DNA of 64,000 nucleotides from NCBI GenBank assembly GCA_033675545.1, contig JAWDGP010007247.1, forward strand, positions 217,501 through 281,500, given 5' to 3'. The notes beneath the pieces were generated by a model. It saw only the letters and a program-made list of their open reading frames with translations. It made no database searches and was not told where the DNA came from. Below are positions 33,074 through 45,000 of the stretch, piece after piece (within the stretch, counting starts at the first letter, position 1; each line of letters opens with the position of its first letter). The stretch comes from Elysia crispata. Lineage: Eukaryota; Mollusca; Gastropoda; Plakobranchidae. A program made the translations under genes and the position numbers.

Positions 33074-36000
33074 CTATTGGACAGTAAAACGCATGTATCA
33101 TTAGATCGGTAGAAAGATTATAGGCATGGGAAGAAAGAGAGGAAGCAGTAGAGGAGTAAGAATCAATAAGGAAGCTGTTAATTTTACATACATAGATGGA
33201 AACAATAATTGATGTCATTTTTACATATGTGTGTGTGTATATACAGTGGAAACTTGATAATTTGAATCGTATGGGAAAGTATTCAAACTTTGAATTAAGA
33301 GGATATGGATTACAAAAAAAAAGGAGCATGACTGAGTATATGACACATTGACTGAGTGAGTACTGTGCCTTCAACAAGCAACTCTCCCCTTCCCTTGTCC
33401 TACGTTGCTATCGCTATCAGTGTAACTAGAAGCAATGGCACTCCTTTCTTAGTGCATCAGCTACCTCCTCGCTTTGTTAGAGCATTGATCAGCATTTACC
33501 AGGCAGTGATTAGCGTTGCCTACTTGAGAGGTGCATGTAGTACTTTTATAATGCCTTATGGGGAGGTTTCTATTTCTAATTAAGTGAAACGAACCAGAAA
33601 TACTTTGAAATGTGAGTCCAATTGGAACAGAACCAAAGAGAGAAAAAATAAGCTATCCTCTCACAAAATTTGGTTTATGAGACATTCAAATAATCAGACT
33701 TCCGTGGTTTTTCTTTTGGGGGGGGGGGGGGAAAGATTTCCACTGTATAAAAATCTTATTTAATTAAGCACTGGATCAAAATGATGCTCCACTTTTAAAG
33801 TAAAAAATTTCCAATTTTCTACATTTATTTATTTACATAAAGTTAGAACAGTGCACTCTTGACACATAAGGGTCCAAAATTTCTACATCAATATAAAGCT
33901 GTCACTTAATTTAAATACTTTTTTTTTTATTAATTTCACTACATGTACATACAGGGGTTATTCTTAAAGGGAAGCAACTACCAGTAGCTTGTAAACTTTT
34001 GGTTACTTCCCTTGTTTCAAAATATTTGATAAATACATGTGGATTTCCTCTTGGACACATACAGACTCTCCCTCCCCTCCTCCCCTAGATCTAAATTTAA
34101 CCTGTGGGTTCTGTAAAGGCAATTGTTTTACTGTAGACCTGATCAGTGCTAGCCTAGTCCTGACTGTGCATCACTCTCTTGCTTGGAGTTCAAGACCCCA
34201 AAACACCTACCGTTCAGCCCAGTAGGCTAAGCCCCTCCACTCCCTGTGAATCATTGAATGTGATACTGATACTCTATACTACCGGCCTAATGGTCGCACT
34301 CCGGATCACCCCTACCCACCCTTATCCTCCCACCACACCTCCAGTCACAGCAACAAAGGTACACCACTACAAAAGGGATTGCCACTGGCTTTGCAATGTA
34401 ACACATCAGCATGAGGCATTTTGAGAGAGGCAATGATGTGAATGAGATGGGTTGTTTTGGGGGTTTTTTATGTCACCGGGCTTCTTTTGCCCAGTTACCT
34501 TGGTGCCATCAATGTTGATGTAAGAGAAAAGAAGATAGAGAGAGAGTGTCGATATAGGGAACTATAATTATAGACAGCAAAAAGGGGAGAAATTCGGACT
34601 TGAAAAAGCATGTCGATATAAGAAAAAAGTCGATAGAGGCGATGTCGATATAAGTGGGGTGCACTATAATACACAGTTGCTAACCAAGAACATATGGAAA
34701 AGGCACAAACCAATTTTAAAGTTTACCACTGTTTTAACAAGAAAGTTGTACTCCTTTAATCTTTACTAAAAGTCTCTGTGAGTAAGGCTGAAACAGGATT
34801 AGAGGGATAAGAGTATCTCTACATCTAATTCTATATATACCATGAGTTTTTTTTTTTAAATAATTATGGATTTTCTAACATCGGACATAGTGATGAATTG
34901 ATTTTCCAGGTTTTACTAAATCCAGTTGCAAAAAACTTTTGAGAGTGATAGATACCGCATACGTCAATGCACATATTTGAATAATCCTTGACTGAAGATA
35001 ACTGTGAAGTCTGCATGTAAAGATGGAGAGAACAATGTCAGAGATGCTGACAAAGAATGAAAAAGTAAATAGTGTGATGGAATAAAAAATCTTAGAAAGT
35101 TCCACTTACGTTGCCAATATTAATATTTCTATTCAAAATACATTAAAAAAAAATCAACAGTCAAAAAAGGGAGCAACCACTAACCTAGATCTAACACTCC
35201 AAACAAATAAATGAATGAGACAAAAAACAACAACACAAGAACATATGGTATGGACGTGTATGAAACTCGCTTCTTATGCCCCACTCACAGAGGTGCCTAA
35301 CCCAACCTATGCCTTTCAGGGAAACCACCTACCAAAATCAGGAATTTGGAGCGAAATCAGGGACAAAGTGCGAAGAAGCTAATTTTCAAAAAAATTACAT
35401 CAGTTTTTGCTAATTTCACTTAAGGACTGATAAAATCAGCCACATCGCTGTAAGAAACAAATAAGCTAGGACTAAAGTGTAAAAGGAAAAATAATATCAG
35501 GGATGGGAACTGGACACAATTTTTTACTTTTACTTTTTAAAATTGGTCACTGTTAGCGGCCTAGGCAGGAGCATTCTCCCCACCACACCCCTCCATAATT
35601 AAAACAAAATTGGATTGTCGAAAGAGCCATGATTGTGGAGCATTTTTGTTTATTTTTTATTTTTTGTGCTCAGACTAAGAAGTTCAATGACATGTTGCAT
35701 TTCATCTACAGCTGTGTCCCCCAAACGTTAGTTGTTACTGTTTTAGAGTGCTAGAAGTATTTTAGTGGCTCAACTGAGGCGCCATAAAAGCTTACTCATC
35801 AGAATATATATAAAGGCCTATATTCTGGCTCACATACTGAGCCTTGCTCTCCTTATCTTTATCTTTTCTTTTAAAAAGACATTTGAGCTGAATATGATAA
35901 ATATCGATTAGGTCTAGGTCTGGCCGTGTAAAAAAGAAAATAACAATCTAAGGTTTAGATCTAGACTTAAAATTATTTGCTTTGGAATGAAAATCACCTA

Positions 36001-39000
36001 ATTTATTTTATAGGGAAAAATAAAAAAAAAATAAAAACTACCTAGATTCTAATATAATAATAATCTCATGTCATGCTCGGTTTTGATTATCAATCTAGAT
36101 CTAATCTAGATTTTCACTAGATCTAGCTCCACCCGTATTTAGGATTTCTCAATCACTCTTAAAACTTGACAAAATTTAGAATGTATCTTGACAAAAATAA
36201 ACAGCTTAGTCGCATGGACTATTGCCAGGTGAAGAAATCAAAATGATCCTTTGTTGGAAATAATGACGAGGTCTGGATTTGAAGATGGAGAGAACGGTGT
36301 TTTTCACACGAATGTACAATAAAGTAAACAAATAAAACAACTCGATGGGACCAATATCTTGGATGATTTTAACCATAATAAAAGTCTCGATATTGGATTG
36401 AAAATATAAATAGTAAACAAAAATACAAAATATTGATATATTATATATCGCCCAATTTTAATTTATATCTTCAAACAGGTTGAATCTCAATGACGGATAA
36501 AAAATATCATTCTCGTCGTAGAATTATATTTTCACTATTTGTTTTTTCGTAGGACTGTTGGGTCACACTAATCCTCAAACAAAAATGAAAATAACCAATT
36601 ATAACTGATTGTTTATGTTGGGTCAGTCTAAATGCTTTAACAAAATGAAAAAAAATCCTGGATTCTGTGGGTAAATCCGGGTGTCTTGGATACAACAATC
36701 CGGGAGTTTCCCGGATTTTCCGGGACCATATGCACCTCTGCACTCACTACCCTGCCAAGTTATTTCAACTAGATAGTGATACCGACCATCCATCCAGCTC
36801 CTCTAAAAAGAACTATCAAGAGGGACCACTCTTCTTGCTGGTTTTCTTTGTTGACTCTATTATAACTCATCAATCAATGTGCATCTTTCAAAGTGACTGT
36901 TTCTGTATTTATTTCTCAAAAAAAAAAAAAAAAAAACGATAATATGATATATCTCTGGATTTAATCCTTTGGTGCATGCCTAAGGCTAAAGCAACATTTT
37001 TCTTTGCTTGCATGGTTCAGTAAAATTGTAATCCGCATGATGAATATCAAAATTTTTCTCGTCCTTATGCAATAAGTGGCAGAATTAGCTGACATATTTT
37101 CAGAAAAAAAAATCGTATTGGCTTATTTAAGTCAAAAAAAATTGTAGGGGTGGGCAGCTCTGAATTATAAATACAATAATTGATCTTTTGCTGCCATAAT
37201 AGCTAGCTGAGCCTGAAACATCTAACACAGAGGGTACACACACCTGGGACATCTCATGGATCTTGAGGGAGTCCTCGCTGCCAGTTTTTGCTGATGTAAC
37301 TTTGGACAGATCTCTTTGGATGTCCGAGAAAAGTGTCTGCATCTCATTCTCAAAGTCCTCCTGAGGTAAGCAAAAATACATCCTTGATTTAAACGGTTTG
37401 TCCTAAATAAAATAAGATCGATTCATTCCAAATAAAAAAAGAACCCTTCTAATTTCTCCAAGGCAAAATGCTGTATCCCATCAACAAATCCCTACACAGT
37501 CTGTAATGCATATAACTTTTCAGGTTTTGTCAAATCAAATTTAAGTGGTTTTATGTGCCTTCTTTGTTACTATTAAAGTAGCACCTTTCTAAATCACTTA
37601 TGAGCTTGATACTGGTTAGGTGAATCAATTTCAAACAAGAACAAGTCATTACTCGTTACATACCAGCTCCTCAAGCTGAGAGGCAGTGAAGTAGAGTTTC
37701 CAGCCGTTCACTTTTTGCATGATTCCTTTCTGGTTGGAGAGCTCATTCACTGTGGGTCTTCGCTCATCTGAAATGATGACCAGCAATTTTCATAGTTTAA
37801 ACAATTACCACATGAGTCATCATAAACCTTACCTGAGCATCCAATTTTATACTGCTAAACAGAAAATTATTCAAAGTTCAGTCTCCTCGCCCTATCAAAT
37901 TTTCTAAAAGATTCTTTTTCTACCTTTATTTATTCTACATAAAGCACTTTCCCACTCTCCATCTAGCCAGGAGTAAGAAACTTATTTGTCATCCTAAAGC
38001 TCTTCAACTTCATTGTATAGAAAAATACACAAGACTGTGATGTAAATATGATGCAAACATTGATATACTAAGATTGATCTATTTCAGACTTGAAGAAAAG
38101 ATTTCCATTTAATATAATGTTATGCAGTCCATAATATTTTTTATTACTTCTTGGCATTTATTTCTTTTTCTTTCTGCATACTTGAGCAAGTGCATACTTT
38201 AATCTGTATCCATGGGAGGGAACACTTGCATTAGAAACTGTTTTGAGAACATCAAATTTAAATGTCCTTTTTTTTTTAATCATCAGAGGAAGGGGACTAA
38301 GGACCAAGGCAATAGAAGCAGCAAAGAGTTTTATAACTTCTTTTTTTACCTTTTGGTTTAACATCCCCGTATTTGATAAAGTGGTTGTTCCTTGTTTTAT
38401 TGTTTACGATATCTGGCTGGAGCAGTACAAATGTTGGTTTTGGTTTGTGGAGAACCCATCTCACTCCATCCTCATCTGTGTACTCTATGGTTGAGAGAGG
38501 CAGAGACATTTCAAATATACAAGCCTTTTGAAGTTTGTGACAGACATTAACAATTATTAGACAATCAATTTAATACAAACCTAACCCCCTTACTTCTAAC
38601 TAACATATCCATTTAAGCTCATCTAAAAGCTGAATGAGAACACTGACAACTTGATCCTGACAAAATGAATTTGCTACGGCCATTGGCCTACAGATATGAC
38701 AATGAGAGCTATCACTGTGAAAGAGCAAAGAGACAAAAAAATAATCAAACTTTTTTTTTTAAAAGGTGGTTTTAACGTTTAAAAAGTTGGAGTAAACTAA
38801 GCTGTATTGCAAATTCTCAAAGCTAAAAAAAAGGGCATTTTTTTTTTTACACTGCAGCTAATTCTGGCTACCTCAGGCTTTTGACTACATTCGCTTAATT
38901 AATAAGAGCAAAATAAAGTTCAAAAAATTTTATTCATTAAAAAAAAAAAAAACAAAAAAAAGATTTTTTTTCCTTAAAGGAGAGAACATTATCATAACTT

Positions 39001-42000
39001 TGCATGTAGAGCATCATGACAAATTTTCTTGCCTCCGTTTCCTCAAAAGATAAAGCAAAACTAATAGACCTCATATCTAATTTTCTAGCCGCTATGTTTT
39101 GTGAGTATTACACAAAAAATATGCTTGTCAAAAGTTTGATTGTTGTATTACTGTTAGGCTTAGCCATTTACCTCCCCTTCTCTCTATTTCTTTCTCCCTG
39201 AGTCTTTGCTCTTTAGTGCTGTCATCTCGTTTCTTGTGTGGCATAGTATCCACTTCATCCTCTGATGATGTGTTGTCTTTCAGTTCTTCATTTGCATGCC
39301 TGTAAAAATTTTAAGTTTAAAGCATCCGAAATGGAAATTCCTCAAACTTGGGGTAAAAAGCATTATGTTGGCTGTAATCACAAAATAACTTGACTTTGAA
39401 TCAAAATAATATATCCCAGGGATTATTCAGGAATCTTCTTTCATACTGGAATATCCAAAAGTTATGCAAACAAAAATATAACTCATACAACGGTTGTTGC
39501 AAAGCAATAAATTAAGAAGAATTCTTTTTCCGAAAGATCTTTATTTTATCCTTATTACTAATATTGGTTGAGACTGAGAAAGTTTTGGGATTCAGAATAT
39601 TACCTGAATTTACTTTATCATTCATTTATGTCACTTACAAGGATTGCTTCCTGGCTCTTTTCCTTGGGGATGCCTCAGAGAAACTGCCTGTGTGGCTGAC
39701 TGCTGGAGATGCTGGGATGTTATTTACTGTTGAGTTCTGGCTTGGACCTAAAACCATACGTCAAGGGAACAATCCTTTATTTTTATTGTTATCAGGAAAA
39801 CCAGTCTGTGACTTTTTCTTTCCAATTTGGAAATATTTAACATTTTAAGTTTAAAATCAATAAAATCAATACATGTTTTTTGTCATTGGAACAAATATTA
39901 AATAATTGATACAACACCAAAAACATCAAAGCAAGGATTACCATTATTTTCCAAATCAAATAAAATATTGCCTCTTTTTATAGGTGTAATAAAACATTCA
40001 CATGTATTCTTAGCCATGCATAAAATGCTTTTATGTTCCAAGAGAAGCACTAGGCCATACACATGGCTAAGAGATTAAAGTCTTAAATGGTTAGAGAATA
40101 ACAATAAGGACCACATGGAGGTCAATACATTTTTACAACTAAATATCAAGGATTGCACCAAAGGCCGCTGAAGGCATAATACTGACCACACTGGTAACAA
40201 ATAATTATATTTAATAAAGGGTTCAAGAAACATACTGATGCGCTTCACAATTTACAGAAAAAGAAAAATCTGTTCCTTCGTGTAAATTTTGCTCATTATA
40301 GAGCTATATCTATTTAATAAAATCTTGAGCAAGGACCCACCATTTTCCATGTTCTCCTCCCCATCACATTTTGCCTTGTCATTATGATTATTAGTTGGAG
40401 TGGTGGCATCATTCGATGACAGGGCTGTGTCTGTGGATGACTGGCTGTCACTCATGGGTGAAAAATTTCTGAAATGGACATTGGGTTAATTAGGGTGAGC
40501 ATTTTCCTCTACATGCTGGACACATACTTCTGCTCTCTTCCAGATCATAACTTTGAATTATTATATTTTAATTTTTTAAAATTATTTTTAGAATTTTTTT
40601 TTTTTGTATGAAAATGAGATCTGCCACATCTTGATTTAACCCCCACCCAAAAAAAAAATATAAAAAAAAATTACAAAGCAAAAATGAGAGGTTTGTATGT
40701 CCTACTTGGTTGAGATTTTTGGTGTTGGGGAGCTGCCACTGGTGATACTGCTGTTTGTGGTGGTAGCGATGTCCACCCGTGGAGGACTATGACATCTGTG
40801 ATCCTGGTTCAGGTTGAAGTTTGGTTTCCTTATTACCACACCAGCCCTACAATCAAGAAATTTTCTTCGTAGAAATAGATGTCCACAAAGTCACAAAAAT
40901 ACAATTTGTATTATAATGCCATCCCCTCCCCTATGTCCAAATAAATGTTCTGATCAGAGAGATATGAACTAAAATTGTCTTCTTGCTATGGGAAATAAAA
41001 ACTTAATCATTCTTGTGTAAGCTTCAAGACAAACACACTTTAAAATTACTGAAAGTAGTCCAGAAAGTAAACATGGTGAATAAAAGCTTATCAAAAAACA
41101 GACTGACCAGAGAGAAACATCAGAGCTCTATGATCATGGGAGACTGAGGGCCTAGGAGACTTATATAAGAGTAAAAACAACGTCCAACTAAGGCAACAAA
41201 TGTTGAACCTATGTCATGAGAGGAGGTCGTCAACTCACGGTTCAGTGGTTCGCTTCCTGAGTATGCTTGGTCTGGGGGAAGAGCTTGGATTGCTCACAGG
41301 GACAGCACTCAATCCGCCAGGCTGACCATGTTGGCTTCCACCGCTAGCTACCATCTGAGACTGGACACCTACTGAGGCAGTGTACACATTCCCAGAAACA
41401 GCTGCACTCTGCCGTGAAGATAGGTTGGCTGTGGGCAGTAAGAGAAGCATTCTTAATAACCAAGGAGTCATGTATAGGAACATGTTTATGCATCAGTTCA
41501 AAACCTTAAAAAATGAAATTATTTAATCCAGTACTCACTCAGCCCAGAGTGCCAGCTATTAAGTGTTCTATAATATCTCTTTAAGAATATTTTAAAAACA
41601 AATAAACACATTCCAATCTGCAAAAAAAAAAGATGTCAATAAATATTTAAAGCAGGATCAGCAGTATGAAACTGCATAAGGTTAGAGTGAAATGCTTTGA
41701 AGAGACAGATTTTCTACAGAAATCATTAAATTCTAAAATCATAGGGCAGCAATGGCAGTCTAGTCCCAGGATCTCTACTCATATTAACTGGCTAGTCTAA
41801 AATCATTTCCTAGACAAATCACTACTCTAAAGGTGGGGAAGCTGTGAAATGAAAGATTTCTATCTTTGTTAGGCAACACACAAAAAAAGTTCCGTTAATG
41901 TGCCTGAATTGTCCAAATTACTTAACAATAAAATCAGATCAGAAAGCTAATCATAACTTTTCTTGATGAAGATACAGATTTTAATCAAGAGTAATAAGTT

Positions 42001-45000
42001 AACGAGTGTTTGATCATGGGTTTTGTTTTCTTGATGTTCGATTTTTTTTAATTGAAAAGCACCTTAATTATACTATAATGCAGAGATCAGTCCTTAGAAT
42101 TGACTTCCACTCACCTAATTTTTCAGCAACAAGGCCGCCAGGGATGGATCCTCCACTAAAAGCTGGATGCAACACTGCACTTTGCTGCTGCTGCTGCTGA
42201 CGTAATGGATCTACCATCATCATGGTACCACCAGCAGCAGCTGCAGCAGCAGCAACAGTGGCTGCACTAAATCTCAGGTTGGGAGAGCTGGATGACACAG
42301 GCAGGCCTGCGAGGGTGGAATTCTGAGCTTGCACTGAATCAAATAACGTCACAGGAAAGTAAATGAAAATTCTTAGAATGGGCACTTCAAACTGTGGCTC
42401 AGTACAGCAGAGATGCAGCCTATTTTAAAATCAATTGTATGGAGCATTCCCCCAAAAACCAAACTTGGTATCACCCTCTTTGTTCTGTGACTAGTCATAT
42501 ATGGTCAGATTATACAATCAAACCTTCACTTACTGGGATACGATACACTAACTTTTGGCTATCACATAATTATAAACCGCATGAAGTACAGGTCTGGCAC
42601 AGTGCAATGAAATAAGGCGAGAGACCAGACAGGCCACATGTAGGAGGGGTACTAAAGTAACAGAAACTAGTCAAGTCGAACATACAAGAGGCTCCTTCGA
42701 ATGAAACTTTGTCTCATATTAAGTCAGTTAAAATTTTTTCCCCCTTTTGAAAAAAAAATTGCTTGCTTGCTTGCAAAATTTTCCTTTGGCGCAGATGTTC
42801 AAATTTCACCAAATCTACATCTTTGGTTTATCAGCACTCAAATTTCTACACATTTTTCAATATCTGCTTTTTTAGCAAAAAGCCAAATCTTCAGGAGCTG
42901 TAGCAGTACTCACCTTTACCTTGAGTTGGTAAGAATGCAAATGACGGCCTAACGATAGTGGTTCCCCCTGGTTGCGTGAGGGTTGATTGGGACACATGTT
43001 GGTAGACAATGTGCTGGTACCACATTGGGTCGTCTGGACTAATACCAATCTGCTGTTGCTGTTGCTGCTGAGTGTGAGCCCCAGGTCTGAGGAGGGAAGG
43101 AAATAGTTAGCTACTCATACTTCAAATACCACATCCTTATAAGAAATTAAAAGATGGCCAGAATTTATGAGCGTAAAAACCTAAATTTGAGCTGAGAGTC
43201 TTCTCATATCCCCCTCTTTTGTACTTTAAGGACATCCAATAATTTTTTGTAACAAAGCATGGACATTTTTTTCTTATTTCTCGCATTGAAGTATACATAC
43301 TAACAAAGCTTTCATCAGAAAAATACTTTACCCTGCATTACAATACACATGAGCCTTTTCAATTGTTTCTTTAGAGGCAGCTGTTTGCAACTAAATGAGT
43401 GTTTTTTGAAAGATGCTCACCTATTATCTGTGTGTCCTATGGCTGCTGGTGAAGGTCCATGCCCAGATGTGCTTAGGCTTGTCATGGGAATTATGGTGCC
43501 TGAAGATCTTGCCTGAGGAGACAACAATCATGTTATTCACAAAAAATAATCAATTGAATTCTTTTTGGGCAAATTATCTCAATCAAATAAAATGGTGGAG
43601 TTCATTTTCTTACCTTTGGGAAAGGCCTATGTTTTAAAGAATGGGTGAGAGGATAAGTTGAATTGCTACTTTTATAAAAGGTAAAAATCAATCCCTCCTT
43701 GCCAAACAGGATAGCTTATACATATGAAGAAGCCTAGTCTTATTTTTCTTATAATAATAAACAAAATTTGACAAATATCGCCTGAAACTAAGTGGACATT
43801 TTTCAAACCAACTAAGATATAAGATAAGTTTCATTTTTTGATGCTTTTCAATAACTACACTAATGTAAAAAAAAATATGTAATTTTGTTCTTTTTACCTG
43901 AAAATCTGGTGTGATAATGATGCTGCCACCATTTGAAGACTGTGACACTGACAGGCCTGCGAGCTCTTGCCTGCCTATGTTTGAATCTACAATTGTGGCT
44001 CCAGCAGCACTAAATGAACTTGATGATGACAGTGATGAAGTCAGTGAGAGGGGTAATGAAGTCGGCAATGAAGATATTGCCATGGCAGTGGGTAAAGTTG
44101 ACACAGAAGAAGCCACTGGTGCAGTAGTTGATGAGGATGATGAGATGTGGGAGTGGGCTGGTGCAGACACCATAGGAATGCTACCTGTCATATGTTGTCG
44201 CTGAGGAGTCACTTTGGCTTGAACCAAGAAAAATGAAAAAACAAAAACGTGTTGATGCCTGAATTCTGAAACAATTGAGATTTTTAAGTGCAATAAAAAA
44301 ATACACTTTTGAAGTCTTTTCTCATTTTTTTTTTTATTTACCAGTATCTATTTACACACCTTTCTCACATGATAATATTCTTTGTACATCTGCTTGTGAC
44401 TGAAAGTTTGTATAACTTAATACCACTGATGCTAAAGCTGGTAGCTACACTCACCAATGGGTATGGGAGCTACAGGAGAGGCTATGCAGGTAGGTATTGA
44501 GTTGATCATCACTGGATTAGGAACTGCTAGATTCACTGAGAACAAAAAAATTTTATATTCAGGGGTTATACAGGCTATTATTTAAGCTCTCAATCTGCTT
44601 CAGTCATCCAGTGTTTATCAGAATGACTAAAAATGTATATGTTTGTAAGGCAAACATTATCGAATCTACCTCAGAATTTGAAAGTCAAACCATAATTTAT
44701 TACAGGATGTGACATATCTGGCTTTTATTACACCAGCCATTTTAGGATGTCAAGGAATGCTTTTACAAGATTTCAAGAAAAAAGATTAATGGTTCAACCA
44801 TACCAAAAGATGTTGATTTAGGTTAATCTATCCTCAGTCCAAAGATATTGAAATCATTATTTCTAAGCGACTCCTGGGTAGTCCTAGCTACTCCAAAGCT
44901 GCCAACATGTACTGTCATATGGCCAAGCGGATAAAAATATCACTTTTAAACATTATTACACCAAACACCCTGACTCAATTACGAAAAACATCCTAGAATG

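Larger units (their letters stand above)
33074..37243. other. 4.2-kb last intron of SAP130
   Basis: Rich in mobile-element remnants: a pogo-like MITE (33244-33745), a tRNA-derived SINE (about 34150-34235), a second TIR-like end (near 34500-34676) and a TIR element of about 1.45 kb (35288-36740), all listed separately. Confidence 0.75.

Noticed and set aside
33356..33583. 75-residue ORF inside MITE copy B
   Set aside because: It is not kept open in copy A and shows no transposase motif.
42490..42620. Another pogo-like end (AAACCTTCACTTACTGGGATACG...)
   Set aside because: The look is suggestive, but no inverted partner or TA duplication could be found.
43911..44204. + strand ORF opposite SAP130
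   Set aside because: Antisense shadow of SAP130 coding exon 7.
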